Below the pieces are notes generated by a model. It searched no databases. It was not told where the DNA came from and saw nothing but the letters and a program-made list of their open reading frames with translations. 64,000 bases of DNA from Maylandia zebra (lineage: Eukaryota > Chordata > Actinopteri > Cichliformes > Cichlidae): NCBI RefSeq assembly GCF_041146795.1, contig NC_135176.1, positions 19,665,786 through 19,729,785 of the forward strand, given 5' to 3'. This document shows positions 22,986 to 35,470 of the stretch, in pieces. A program made the position numbers and the translations under genes. Numbering within the stretch: the stretch's first letter is position 1; every line of letters begins with the position of its first letter.

Positions 22986-24306
22986 TACATTTGTTACTTT
23001 TGCTTTTTTTATTTTTAAGTCTGCACTATGTGTCTTATTTTACCTTCATTCTAAATTCCTAAACCTAGATTTTTTTGTCATGATAAACTCCGGGAGGTTG
23101 TTTTCTGTCAGACTGGCTGCAGGCTTTTCAATCAGGCTCATGGAGTTGCACTACATCAGAGGAAGTAGAAAAGTCAGCAAGCAGTCCAACACTTTGCTGC
23201 TAGATCCCGAAATAGATCTTTGTGGATTAGGTTCGGCACACTTTCTGTGGTTTTTCGGATTTGCTTAGTTATCTTGTTAATTGGACTCAAGAGCAACATA
23301 AGAACTGCCAGTGATAAAAGCTGCACTGATAATCAAAGTCCACACATGGACTGTTTTTGCTGCACTGCATGAAGGATGAGTACATTCCTAAATGCCGTGG
23401 ATTTCCTTATTGTTTGGGCAGTTTAAATATTGACCTAAATTACCAACTTTCTTCAGCTGCGACTTTGTTCATTTTAAACCTTAAAGAAAAAACTATTTTT
23501 TAAAACTCCTTTCAAATCCTTTAATGTTTAACAAATACCCGGAAACTTCAAGGCTAGAGATAAGGAAGCATTAATATTGCTCTAATCTGTCTGCAAGCTG
23601 ACTGACTTGTTCCGTGGTGTTGAATTTAGTCATCAACTCCCATCTTTTGGTCATAATCCAAACTGGAAAGGAGGGAATCCACAGGTTTCACCTGCATTTT
23701 TTCTTCTTCCCAGGGCTTAATTGGGGAGAAAAAGTCATTGTCTGTGTTTAAGGATCAATAGAGAAAAAAGTCAGGCCTAATGTTACAATGTTTGAGCTTA
23801 GATATTATCCTAAATTTGCCCGGAAATTAAAAATACAGTGCACACACTTACTTTATGACTCAAGAGACACCTTCAGTTTTTAGTTGAGTTTGTAATTCTG
23901 TGTTTTAACCATTTTCATATTGAGAAGCATCCAGATAAACCTATGATTAATAACATTTTCATAAAGTAAATTAAAGTTATTATAAAATTATACTGGGTGA
24001 TAGGTTTACTAAATAACATCAAATTAAAGCCATAAAGTGTTCATGTTTCTGGTCTGTAGCATGTTTCTAGGACAGATGGGACAGAGATCAGCTTAATGAT
24101 TATCAGAGTATTGACCAGTCAGGACAGCAGAAGCCTGGGGGGGTCAACAGCCTCTGAAAAATATCTATTGATCAGCTGCACACAGTACTAAACCCCAAAG
24201 TGGGGCACCCAGCTCAAACCCAGCTAGTGGTTTAGGTTAGTAAGCAGGATTTTAGAATAGTACACCTTCAGAGTTTTAGTTTGGGGGATTTTTGCTGTGA
24301 GCCGAC
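22986..24306. other. vtn upstream region; no further feature
   Basis: Non-coding, AT-rich DNA. The promoter of vtn is expected near the right end, but I see no convincing TATA box or other core motif. Confidence 0.4.
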
Positions 24307-27300
24307 ATGAAGCCAGCGGTAGTTCTGCTGGGCCTCGTCCTGTTGTTGGACACCGCCTTTGCTGCAGAAGGTAAAACTTTAACATTTTTGATGTGCAGTT
24401 TGTATTATTGTTGATAGCAGTTGTAATTATTAGACATGATAGATCATATTTTTAAGTTTCGTATAATGTCTTGACTTTGATGTGTAGCTACTGATGTATG
24501 AAACAAAATGTACTATATTGTCAGAAACATTTGCTCATTGCCTTCACACATATATGAACTTGAGAGACATCCCATTCCTAATCCATGTGGTTTATTATGA
24601 TGTCGCTCCACCCTCTGCAGCTATAATATCTTCAAGTCTTCTGGGAAGGCTTTCCACAATGTTAGCAGTGTTTATGGGGATTTTTGAGCATTCTTCCACA
24701 AGCACATTTGTCAGGTTAGGCACTGATGTTGGATGACAGGCCAGTCGAGTTCTTCCACACCAAGCTCGCACATCCATGTCTTTATGGATCTTGCTTTGTG
24801 CACTGGCGCGCAGTCATGTTGGAACAGAAAGGGACCACCCTAAAGCATGAAAATGTCCAAAATGTCTTAGTGAGCTGAAGCCTTAAGAGTTATTTGACTG
24901 GAACTATGGAGCTGAGCACGACGCCTGAAAAACAACCGTCACACCATAATCCCCTCTCCACCAAACTTTACACATACCGCTCTCCAGCAACCACCAAACC
25001 CAGACTCGTCCACCAGAATGAGAAGGATGATTCTTCACTTCGGAGAACACGTCTCCACTTCTCTAGATCGAGTGGGGGGCGTGGTTTAAACTATGTTTGG
25101 TGATGTAAGGCTTGGATGCAGCTGCCATGCAAGATGGGACATACTTTTGGCAGTATAGTGTAAATTAGTAGTTTATCCTGGTGTTTTCTTAGAGGTTTGT
25201 TTTATTGTTTTTAATTTCTAATTAAATCTTTTTATTCTTGGACTCTACTGAAAATGCTTTGAATGACTCAGTTTTAAAATATCCTTCTTTATCTCAGACT
25301 TCCAGTTTATCCCCTCTCTGAAACATACTCCTCTCCCTTTATTTAATTCATCTTTCTTCCAATTGGCTGCCTTATGCATACAGAATGTTTGAACGGGAGC
25401 TGAATCGAGCTTTTGTACTATAAGCCAGAGCTGTGTGACATCACACAGAGCCAAGAGTGAAAAATGGTAGAAATAGAGCAGCCTGAGCTTGCAGGGACAA
25501 TATATAGCATCCATTATTCCACACCATAATCAATGAAAGAATCCCTGTCATAGGCTGATAGGTGGGAACATGTTTTTAGTAACTGTAACTCGTGTTTTAC
25601 ACACTTTCCCCTTTAAATATCTAAATGAATTGATTTCAATGACTCTTTGAACCCAAAACACAATTTTGTTGCTTCCCTCTTATTCGTGTCCCAATTCTTC
25701 AAATTCAGTTCACCTTGGTAAATAACTGTAAATATTTCAAACGTTGACAATGTGAAATATTTTATTTAGTGATGAATTAGGAAGAATCTAATCCTAACTT
25801 TATATCCTATCTTTCTGATAATGCATCTGGATTGTTTTACAGCTGGTGTGTTTAAACGAGTAAAGGGTCTGATTACTTCTGGTTTCACTGATTATTGAAT
25901 GGTAAACTCAGACCAGGTCTACACGCTGCATGATATCTCACACTAAAACTACTTTCCCACAGAGTCCTGTGCAGGTCGCTGCGGCTCCTTCAGCCCACAG
26001 AGCAAATGTCAGTGTGACTCCATGTGTGTGTATTATGGAAGCTGCTGTGGGGACTTTTACACCATCTGCCCCAGAAAAGGTCAGTGCTGTGCTGTGTGAC
26101 AGTTTCACTAAAGAGTCAGCTTGAATTTTCTTCTCCTTTGAAACGTCACCATCTGACAAAACCTCATGTTCTACCTTCAGTTTCTCGAGGCGATGTCTTT
26201 GAGGAACCACTGGAAGAGACGAGCCCGAGCACAGCAACTTTTATGCCAACCTCAGACACGGTTATACCGACTGTCACACCCAATGTTACACAGGCGCCCA
26301 CACTACTACCGGTGGATCCTGATGCCATGCCCTGCAGTGGGCGGGCATTTGATGCTTTTCTGCAGCTGAAAAATGGATCAATCTACGCTTTTAGAGGTAA
26401 TCCTGATCACATAACAGGACAGTTTACTTCTACTTCTACTTTTACTTTTGTTACTTTGTTGCCATTGTGTAATGTCTCTCTTTTTAATTTCCTTAGTTAT
26501 TCAGCAATGCTGTTTTTTCCAATACAGAGAGGAGAAAGTTATAATCAGAAGATGCAGAATTGATACAGTGCCTAAAAGTGTAAATTATGGTAAAAACTAA
26601 TGTTAATAGCTTAAAAGATCCAAACATTAAAGAAAAGGAGGGAAAGCCTTTTCAATTTCATCCAAAATTAAAATAAAAATGATAACAATTGTTTGAGGAA
26701 AGTAAATGCTAAAGGAGCTTTTGCTCAATGAAAACAGAATGTGTTTCTTTAAAAAGTAAACGATAAATGGGTACATATTTGCAGTCATTTTGAACACAGA
26801 CCCAAAATCAGACTTGAGTACCCATTCGTGGAAACTTTGTGGATTATCCTGCTGCAAGATTTGAAACTCTTTGAATGCTGATGTAAACACTGATCCAGAG
26901 CCTGCTCTTCCTCGTAGGTGTATATTTCTTTGAGCTGGATGATAAGTCCATCCTTCCTGGTTACCCCAAACTCATCGAGGATGTTTGGGGAATTAGTGGA
27001 CCCATCAGTGCTGCATTCACACGCATCAACTGCCAGGGGAAATCCTACATCTTTAAGGTATAAGCTGCCATATTTCTTTGTGATGAGGTACACAAAAGGC
27101 TCCACCTCACATAAATGTGTGTTTTTTTTGGTGGTGTGCATGTGTTTTCAGGTTTAATTGAGCTACATTTATTGTTTATTCTTTTAAGCCTCTGAAAATT
27201 CAAAATGAGTGCCTACAGTTGTAAAAGCCATTGTTTTAAACCGTTTCTCTGTAACTGCGAAATACTCAAACAGTGACTCTGTTGCGTGCAATAATTCAGA

Positions 27301-30024
27301 TCAAATACACTATCCAACATTATGGCAGAAATAATGCTCTTCAGCCCCACACTGGCATGACTGTTGCTAGAAAATGGTGTCGCTTCATTACTCATAATAT
27401 TGATCTGTTTCCTTATTGATTCGGTTATTTGTACAGTGCATATGAAGAAGAATTGTGCATTTTTTTCTTGCTATACCCTGCCAGTGGTCTTCAGCTGGAT
27501 AAAATGGAGTAACCTTACAAAAAAAACATAAGAAACGTGGAGAGAAAGCGGTGTTCTTCTCAACTAACTAACAAAAGTTGTTAATTATGCAAAGTATTAG
27601 CAGTATTTTATATTAGGGATGAGCTCTGGGCCTCTTCTTGTTTGCAGGGGGATGCACACTGACAGATGAGGTCAGGCAGGCGTCTCTATGGACTCTATGC
27701 AGATGAGATTGTGATCTATAGTGAGAGTAGAGAGCAGGTGGCGGTATGAAGACGAATTAAAGTCAGTAGAAGCAAGATGAAATATGTGTGTGAATGAGAG
27801 GAGATTTAAGCGCCTGGGGTCAACAATCAAAAGTAAAAGACGGTGCACAATAGAGGTGAAGAAGAGACAGGGTGGAGTGGGTGGAGATGAGTGTCAGGGG
27901 TGATTTGTGACTGAAGTGTAGCAGCATGAGAAAGAGGGAATGTTTACAAGATGGACCTGCTGTGATATATGGTTTGGAGGCAATGGTGAAATGAGTATAT
28001 CAGAGGCAGTTGGAGAGGCAAGGCTGAGTTGGTTTGGACATGTGCGGCGGGGGGATAGTGGAAGATGGTGAAGATGGAGCTTTAAGGCACCAAATTACTG
28101 GATGTAGTGATAGAGGACGTGCAGATGATTGGTGGGACAGAGGATTGACTGAGATGTTTGCAGCAACCCCTAAAAAGAAGAAGAAGATGATGATTAGGAA
28201 TGTTTCAGACTTCAAACCTTCTTTAGGGAGAGTAGTCTGTTGCCCTCATTAACACTCCCTCGCAGCGGTATCCTCAAACTTCAATGCTCTGGGCTCCATT
28301 TTCTCTCAGGGGAACCAGTACTGGAGATTTGATGGTGACGTCCTGGATGAGGACTATCCACGGCTTATTTCAAACGGCTTTGATGGCATACCAGATGAGA
28401 TCGATGCTGCGTTTGCCATACCAGCACCAAGTCACCGTGGCAAGGAGAAGGCCTACTTCTTCAAAGGTATTTGTACTAATGGGTGATAATGTTTTTTATC
28501 ATATACAAGTACAGCAGGGGTTTCTAAGTGTTGCTCGTGATCTGATAAAACTAAGGAAGATGACTTTGCATGTGAATATATAATGGCTTTTACAAGAATA
28601 GGGAAGTAGCACCCTATCACACAAAACAAGCAAATTAATAAACAAAGTTGTTTTCATGTTTTTTGGGGGTTTTTTGCTTCATTTTGTTAATAATTAGTTA
28701 AGGAGCTGAATACGTACTTACTTATATTGTAAATATATTACATATTTAGGAAATGTTTAACCCACCACATTTATCTGAAAGTCAAGTTATTTTGTCTGTA
28801 CTTGATAAAGTTACCCTTAACTTTACCCTTAAAGTGATGACTTCAAACAGAGCACTGCTATATTCGTTTATTATTTTAATGCAGTGTCTTCACTTGTAAC
28901 ATTTGGTGCTTTTCCTTCTACACTTCACCTCTAAAGCAAAATTTCCTTGCATCATCATTTCACGGCAAGTTGTAAAGATGAGCAAGTTATAAAGAGCAGT
29001 CTGATGACACCCAGTGGAGCACAGAGGTTAACGTTTTCAGAAAAAGCAGTTAGAGGCAAAGCAAAGAGTTAGAGTTACAGAATCTGATGGAAGCAAATGC
29101 AGATGGCAAGGTTTTATCTGCATTTGTATATCATTAAAAATGTATCGGCAACTCCACAACCTCATTGTTTCTCTCTCATCGAGTAAAATCCTGAAATCTG
29201 ATTTTTCTCTTTTCTTCAGGGGACCGGTATTACCAATACGAGTTCAAGCACCAGCCTTCCCACGAGGAGTGCATCCAGATGAGCAGGTCCTCCCCTTCTG
29301 TGCTGTTCACACAATACACAGACCTCTTCTGCGATAACGCATGGGAGGATCTCTTCACTGAGCTCTTTGGAGGATCCTGTAAGGACCTTGGTCTCTTTAT
29401 GCTTGTCTGTTTCAGATTTTTTTTTTCTTATTCTCCATCTGCATGACTTTTGTATTTTAGCAGTTACCAGTTCCCAAACAGGCCCTTGGTTCATCAGCAG
29501 GGATTGGCGGGGTATTAGGCCCGTTATAGATGCTGCCATAGTGGGGCGAGTCTACACCACTCCCAAACCAACTTCACCTCCGACTGCAAAGAAGTGGAAG
29601 AGTCAGAGGAAGAGGCCCAGTAAGAGGCGTGGACAGCGAAGAAGGCAGAGTCGCCACGATGACTTTTGGTTCTATGATTTGTTCGACCTCGGTGATTACA
29701 GTGACAGCTCTGAAGAGAGCATCATGCAGGAGTACCAAAGCACCCCCGTTCAAAATGTGTACTTCTTCAAGAAGGGTAAATCAGCCTGAAAAAAAAAAAA
29801 GAGTCAAAATCCTTCCAAAAACAGCTCTTTATTCTTCCTTAACACCTTTTGGTTTGTGTGTTTCCTTTTTGTTTTTAATATCAGATAAGTACTACAGAGT
29901 GGATCTGCAGACAAAACGCGTGGATGCCACTTACCCTCCCTATCCTCGATCTATCGCAAAGTACTGGCTGGGCTGCAAGCATGAAGCTGCTGCACCTGAT
30001 GCATCAAGGGCAGAAAAAAGATAA
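24307..30024 (+). CDS. vtn: Vitronectin, complete, 8 exons
   Basis: Secreted plasma and matrix glycoprotein that binds integrins, PAI-1 and heparin. Coding exons: 24307-24370, 25963-26079, 26181-26396, 26918-27057, 28310-28466, 29220-29378, 29461-29775, 29885-30024, giving 1308 nt (435 aa). Residues 1 to about 20 are a signal peptide ([19 protein letters not shown]). The somatomedin B domain follows, with all eight cysteines (24, 28, 37, 39, 43, 49, 50, 57). The integrin site Arg-Gly-Asp is at 63-65, directly after it as in mammals. A Thr/Pro-rich acidic linker (about 70-110) precedes hemopexin-like repeats from about 116 onward ([41 protein letters not shown]). A strongly basic segment at 328-349 is the likely heparin-binding site. 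The C-terminus keeps [15 protein letters not shown]. All junctions keep phase. Adjacent sebox supports orthology. Confidence 0.96.
24511..25160. mobile_element. Tc1-like element in vtn intron 1, decayed
   Basis: The left end TACTATATTGTCAGAAACAT and the right end, reverse-complemented CACTATACTGCCAAAAGTAT, are diverged terminal inverted repeats of a common fish Tc1-like family. The body (about 24590-25070) resembles transposase sequence in reverse orientation with no continuous frame. Length is about 650 bp, so it is internally deleted. Confidence 0.65.
27640..28195 (+). mobile_element. LINE fragment (3' end of a reverse-transcriptase element) in vtn intron 4
   Basis: The DNA encodes broken pieces resembling the LINE C-terminal region: Tyr-Ala-Asp-Glu-Ile-Val-Ile-Tyr-Ser near 27700, a ...KMKYVCVNE-like block near 27775-27800, and [15 protein letters not shown] near 28028-28070. 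It ends in a GAAGAAGAAGATGATGATTA tail repeat at about 28175, typical of RTE-like elements that end in short repeats. Family assignment is approximate. Confidence 0.5.
29461..29466 (+). promoter_or_regulatory. NAGNAG tandem splice acceptor of vtn exon 7
   Basis: The acceptor reads TTTTAG then CAG, so splicing after either AG (at 29460 or 29463) keeps the frame. The first gives Ser-Val-Thr-Ser and the second Phe-Thr-Ser at the junction, one residue shorter. Confidence 0.6.
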
Positions 30025-30148
30025 ATACTTGTCTTGACTATTACAATATGGGGCTAATGATGACAACACCTTTGACCCTTGCATGTAGTTCAGGATAGAC
30101 ACCTCTCCAATGGCCTCTTAGGTGGATACACTGAAATTATTCAAAATT

Positions 30149-30154
30149 AATAAA
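30149..30154 (+). terminator. Likely vtn polyadenylation signal AATAAA
   Basis: A canonical AATAAA begins 125 bases after the vtn stop codon, in a plausible position for 3' end formation. Confidence 0.6.
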
Positions 30155-30406
30155 CTTTACATTTCAGTGCTTGAGTGCTTTGATATTTTTGACCACATGG
30201 CAGAGATTACACACACACACACACATCTAATGTGATCTGTAGCCATGCATCATGTCTACATGCCCAAACTCAACACCCAGCCTTTATCAGCGTTATCAGT
30301 GGGAGAAATGTTTCACCACTCATCCATCTTAGCTTACAGCAGATTTGCTCAATCTTTTAAAGACTACAGTTTCATACTGACCTAAAATAACACCATAGCT
30401 AATATG

Positions 30407-30409
<3 letters not shown>

Positions 30410-30451
<42 letters not shown>
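30410..30451. repeat. (TA)n followed by a T-run
   Basis: A run of TA units is followed by eleven or so T residues, between vtn and the tRNA gene. Confidence 0.85.
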
Positions 30452-30453
<2 letters not shown>

Positions 30454-30827
30454 ATAACTTCAAGTTTTAATAAAGTTATGCAAATAGCCACTCATTTACA
30501 GAGTTAGGGAATGGCTGCTGTCACAGCATTAGAAGATGGTGAAAGATTTACTCCTTGGTTCAGTTGCGGTTCCTTTTACACATAAATTAGGGCAGATGTA
30601 ATGTTTATAAGCTTAGGGAAACCTGCAGACTGAAGAGGTCACTTTCCTCCCCCTGAAAATGCTGTATCTAGTGGGACTGAATCAACCTTTTGGGGTAGCC
30701 TGACCTGGTTTTTACAAATGCAACATACAACTGAATATGCGCGCACACATACAGGCCTCTGTTCAGTGAATTCATGAGTATCCCTACAAGAGGCTGCCGT
30801 AATCCTGTGCTGACCTCTTCAGGTGGG

Positions 30828-30859
30828 GAAAAAAAAAAGAAAAAAAAAAAAAAAAAAAA
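30828..30859. repeat. Interrupted poly-A tract
   Basis: About 32 bases of A with a single G interruption. The minus-strand open frame across it is a simple-sequence artefact. Confidence 0.85.
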
Positions 30860-31141
30860 GAGCGCCCTCTGTTGGGCAATAGGCCGGTACAAGGGAAAAT
30901 ATATCAAAATAAATACAATAAAAAGCTGTGTTACAACTTTGAAAAGGCATTAGGAAATTTGTATTAAGGTTTAAGTAATTTATAAACCACTACAGATCTT
31001 TTTAACATAACCTGATATTATCGAACTGTGCATCAGTGAGAAAAACAAAAAACAAATACACACTCCCTTGAGGTTGTTTAAAAATGAATAGAAATCTGAT
31101 TTGCGTCAGTGACGCAACATTTAATGTTACGGGAGTGTTTA

Positions 31142-31273
<132 letters not shown>

Positions 31274-31421
31274 TTATGAATGATAACACACAACCTGAGA
31301 GACTCGTTCAGGATACATTTATTAGTAAAAAGTACGTTATGTACATAACATTGTTAATAGTAATATGCATTTTATTTACATTAGAGATCTCCACGGCCTG
31401 CCATGAAAATCGTGAAATATA

Positions 31422-31448
31422 CCCCCCCCCCCCCCCCCCCAAAAAAAA
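31422..31448. repeat. Poly-C tract followed by poly-A
   Basis: Nineteen C residues (31422-31440) run straight into eight A residues. On the sebox strand this is T8-G19, possibly within its 3' untranslated region. Confidence 0.9.
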
Positions 31449-31773
31449 GGCGATCTGGTCATTCGTGTCCCATTTCCCCGTCACAATAGTTGGCATACCT
31501 TGTAACATAACTCTGGTACCGAGTTTCAGTTGGAAACAAGTGAGTCTCATTTACTTTTTCCCCGGGACTCCGCTGAAGCCCACTCAGCAAGGACAGCTTT
31601 GACTCAAGTGCTAAACGTTATCTTTGCAACCCCATCCAAAATATAAACAAACTATGTGCAAAAAGGACATGTGAAATCATCTGATGTGCATCATACTGGT
31701 GTTTCTTAAATAGATAACGAATAGCATAAGTCACAGTTACCACCTCCCCAAGATAGACTCGGCACCTTTGTCC

Positions 31774-31800
31774 AAAAAAAAAAAAAAAAAAAAAAAAAAA
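31774..31800. repeat. Poly-A tract, 27 bases
   Basis: An uninterrupted A run (T run on the sebox strand), about 230 bases past the sebox stop codon. Confidence 0.9.
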
Positions 31801-32027
31801 TTAGCGCAACACTTTGAAAGACCGCGACATCGCCGAATGGGTGCACTAGTGGAGGCCACCACGGCAACTGGCGACACAGCGTAGACGTATGGGTGTGAGA
31901 ACGGATACACTGATGTAGCAGACATCCTGCTGCAGGCTGGCTCGTAGCTGTTACACAAACGGACGTGTTGTTGGACGTGGACCCATTCATGTCGTAGTCT
32001 TCAATATGTTGCTCTCAGTTTTGTCAG

Positions 32028-33073
32028 TCATGCCAAAAGATAGTCAATCATTGAGCTGTCCAAGCTGGGCAGACTGGGGACCATCAGGTCCTGGAAGCAC
32101 AGATCCGACAGGTCGGCCAGGGTCTCTATAGAGCTGGAGAGAGCCTGGAGGCCTTGCCGACTCTGGATGTCTTCCTTGTGGACAGGATGGCCACGTTCTG
32201 CTGGCTGTACCCCCCGTGCATTGAGAAAAGCTTCAAAGTCCTCTGGTAAATCCAACTCATCCAGCCCTTCGTATGGAAACACGTCTTGGCAGTAGCTGGT
32301 TTGGGGAACGTCTGGTGACTTGGTCTGGATGTCCAGGATTGACGAGAGCCTGGTGGACTGAGGTAGACTGGGCACCCGGTAGTCTGTTGGAGACGCAAGG
32401 CTGGGACTAGGAGGTGGAGGAGAAGCCACCTGAGGAGTGCACGGTGTCTTGTGCCTGACCTGTGAAGGTTTGGTGGCTCCTCGAGTTGATTTCTTAGTCT
32501 TGAAGAAGCGTGCGCGCCGATTTTGAAACCAAACCTGAAGAAAATTGAGAATTACATGAAACTCTTAGTCAACAAAACAAGTGTACGTTGTCTAAATTAG
32601 CCTTAGGTCGCACGTGTCCTACCTGAATTTTAGGCTCCGGTAGTCCAGTTAGAGTGGCCAGGGTTTTCCTCCCATTGATATCCGGGTAGGGTGTAGCAGA
32701 GAAGGCCCTCTCCAGCTGGCTCAGCTGCGCCTTGCTGAATATTGTGCGCTTTCGGCGGCACTTTGTCTTCGAGTTGATAGTGTATGGAACATGGTGCACT
32801 TTAGAGGGAGGGCAAAACGTTTTGTTAAAACTGACAATTACATTTTAAATGCAGAAATTAATTTGCAGAGTCAACAGCCCACAGATTTATACAGATGTTT
32901 GTCCTCAAACTATATCACATTTTAAATGTGCAAATATAAATACATGTCCACCTACCCGTGCTGGAGAGCTGTGCCGACCCGTTGTTGTTGCTGCTGTCAG
33001 TCAGTGCATCAGGCCATAACTGCTCCGAGAAAAACGTGATGATCTCAGAAACATTACCGCTGGTAAAATCCAT
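32028..33073 (-). CDS. sebox: SEBOX homeobox transcription factor, complete, 3 exons
   Basis: Paired-like homeodomain transcription factor; the mammalian gene is known from skin, embryo, brain and oocytes, and fish sebox from early mesendoderm. Coding exons in order: 33073-32956, 32798-32623, 32534-32028, total 801 nt (266 aa). The homeodomain is at about residues 53-112: Arg57, Phe60, Leu68 and Phe72 in helix 1, and WFQNRRAR in helix 3 with Gln at homeodomain position 50 and Asn at 51. The second intron falls between homeodomain positions 46 and 47 (Gln98|Val99), a classic place for paired-like genes. The C-terminal half is Ser/Pro-rich and acidic and ends SSMIDYLLA. It is tail to tail with vtn, as in mammals. 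The start is the only ATG near a TATA box lying about 100 bases upstream. Confidence 0.93.
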
Positions 33074-33173
33074 CCCGCACGCTGTGTCCGAAGCACGCAG
33101 CTAAAAGGGGAAATAAGTTTCCGTGAGTGAGTCCCAGACACTTCTCCAGTGAGCAGGCATGATGTCAGAGGGA

Positions 33174-33180
33174 TTTTATA
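33174..33180 (-). promoter_or_regulatory. TATA box of sebox
   Basis: TATAAAA reads on the minus strand about 100 bases upstream of the sebox ATG, which would give a 5' untranslated region of roughly 70-80 bases. Confidence 0.55.
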
Positions 33181-33284
33181 CCCGAGTTCTGCAGACACAA
33201 CACGACCCCCTGCGTGGCATCCTCTTGCACATCACAGACGCTATCGGGCTTTGCGAACGCGTGGCTTTGATGTGCTGCTCACCT

Positions 33285-33340
33285 GTTAATGGCTGTCTGG
33301 ATAATAGGTGTCTGTTTGATCCCCTATGGCCCGTTAATGG
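33285..33340. promoter_or_regulatory. Paired GTTAATGG sites upstream of sebox
   Basis: Two identical octamers GTTAATGG at 33285-33292 and 33333-33340, 48 bases apart, contain TAAT cores of the kind bound by Q50 homeodomains. They lie about 110-160 bases upstream of the TATA box. A regulatory role is inference. Confidence 0.3.
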
Positions 33341-35401
33341 GCCCCGTTTAGACCAGAGAGACAGCTTGTCTTCAGCTACGGACAACGAGATGCTCCAGAA
33401 ACCTTAAAATGGAAAGATGAATCAAAGACATCCGCAGGTGAAGAAATAAACTTATCGTGGGCGCGTTTTCTTTCATTTTAAGATCATTTTCGAAGCAAGA
33501 CACTCTGATTTTATGGCAACTGTTTTGGCCTGAAATTATAAACACATGTGTTACTAATCAACAGCGGGGAGGGGGGCAAATTAAAATGATTGGAAACACC
33601 TTGAAGCGCCAGAACGGCTGCTCTGATCCGGGTCTAGTTTTGTTTTTAATGCCCGTAATAATGATATTCATGAACGTATACAGTGTAAGGCATCCGCACT
33701 ACGAGGAGCGAAGCGACACCGGCACTGTTTTACTGATTTGAAGCTCCAGTCTGCGGCACATCCTCTACCGCGCGCCGCCTCCTGGTGCGCATGAAAGCGC
33801 GCAGTGGAAGCGTATTGGAGAAGTTGTGGGAGTGACGCTTCTGTCAGCTACAATGTGTGAAGGTGACAAATCAGGCAACTTCTTTTCCCACCCCTTTCTT
33901 CGTTGTCGGTTGTGTTTCCACCGAACGAGACATCAAAACACCGGATCACTCGTAGTCCTTTTCAGCCAGTTCCCAGGCGAGTGCCAGACTCGCAGCTCCT
34001 TCACAAACAGACAGAAACGGGCTGCATGTATTAAATTACAACACGTCCACTGATTTTGCTTATAAGCAGATTTTTTGAATGCTACAATATATTTTGTAGA
34101 GGCTGCATGAAATAAAAATTAGCCTACTTGAACTGAGACGGCGGCCTTGTTGAGTGGGTCAAATTAGCTGTGAAGTACTCTACGTTCACCTTCTCTCCAG
34201 AGAACAATGCGCCATTTAAAAAGATCATAAGCCAAGCTCACGTGATTTGATTAAATGCAATAACATAACAGATGCAGTCGAAGAGGTCCCAGCAAACTGT
34301 GGAGTGCAAAGAGTGGCCTGTGTTTGTGTGGGACAAGTTTGTAATGCTGGCAAGTGGTCTGAAAAATGAAGGTGGTAGAAGAAACATTTTCAGTTCCACG
34401 AATGGGTAATATAAACGACCAAAGAACTTCTCCCCGAAAGAGTTGGTTTTAAGAGGTGCTTACAGACTTATAGCAGAAATAATTTCCTTAAGGAACCATT
34501 TTCGGGAAAGCTCAGACTGTTTGTTGTTGTTGTTTGTTTGTTTGTTTGTTTGTTTTTAGTAAAGGAAACTCTTGATGCATTTAAATCTGCCACGTCCAAG
34601 TGTAACCGCGACAGTGTCTTCTATAAAAATAAAACTGCACAGAAAGGATTAAAAGCTTCCTGCAAACACAAACTGCTGTTAGGAACACTTTGGTTTTAGA
34701 TCATGGCCTAAAAATATGCAGCTACACAGTTTCAGCGTATGGAAGATAAATGCACTGTTTTATAAAAATGCAACTTTTTAAATGCTTTCTGTATGTAAAT
34801 AATGACATAAAATTAAGTCGAGTGTTGTCTGTTCAAATTGTTATCAGTAATTGTTAATTAACTGATTAATTTGTATTTCAGATAATAACCTTTAGGTTTC
34901 ACTGTAATGAAGATAGATTTGCATATCTCTTATTAAACAACGCTTCATATAAATATTCTCCCCAAAAATGAAAATACTATGAATAATGAGAGGAAGAAGA
35001 AACTATATGAAAACTGCCTTCCTGTGGCTTCTGTCACACATTAACTTGTATGGCGCCCACAGTGGCAGCTTTCCCAGCTCTCAGACTTAAGAAAAGTGCC
35101 CTGCAGTGTTGACTATTGAATGCTATAGCCATTCAAAATGTGGGACACAGTCTCTGTATGTGGAAAAGCAGGAAAATGCATTTAATATGAAAAGTGGGAG
35201 GCATGGTCCCACCAATCAGCAGGTTCTGCAGATGATTGAAACATGTGCTTACAACAAATGTGAGTGCACAGCTGAAAAGTTTGTGATGACTTTGTGGTAC
35301 AAAAATATCCGTTTTACTTGCCCTACTTTATTGTAAAGCTTTTTCTAAAGCTACAGCTGCAGAGATGAAAGGATCCACTAGATGGCAGCATTTAATCGCT
35401 T

Positions 35402-35403
<2 letters not shown>

Positions 35404-35470
<67 letters not shown>
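35404..35470. repeat. (TATC)n microsatellite
   Basis: About 17 uninterrupted tetranucleotide units; likely to vary in length between individuals. Confidence 0.95.

Noticed and set aside
26024-26563. 179-codon plus-strand open frame
   Set aside because: It spans the vtn intron between exons 2 and 3 and only its middle overlaps exon 3 in the true frame; the spliced model keeps the hemopexin-type sequence.
35404-35470. Regular short repeats that could be mistaken for an array
   Set aside because: A tetranucleotide microsatellite with no spacers; not a CRISPR array and not expected in a vertebrate.
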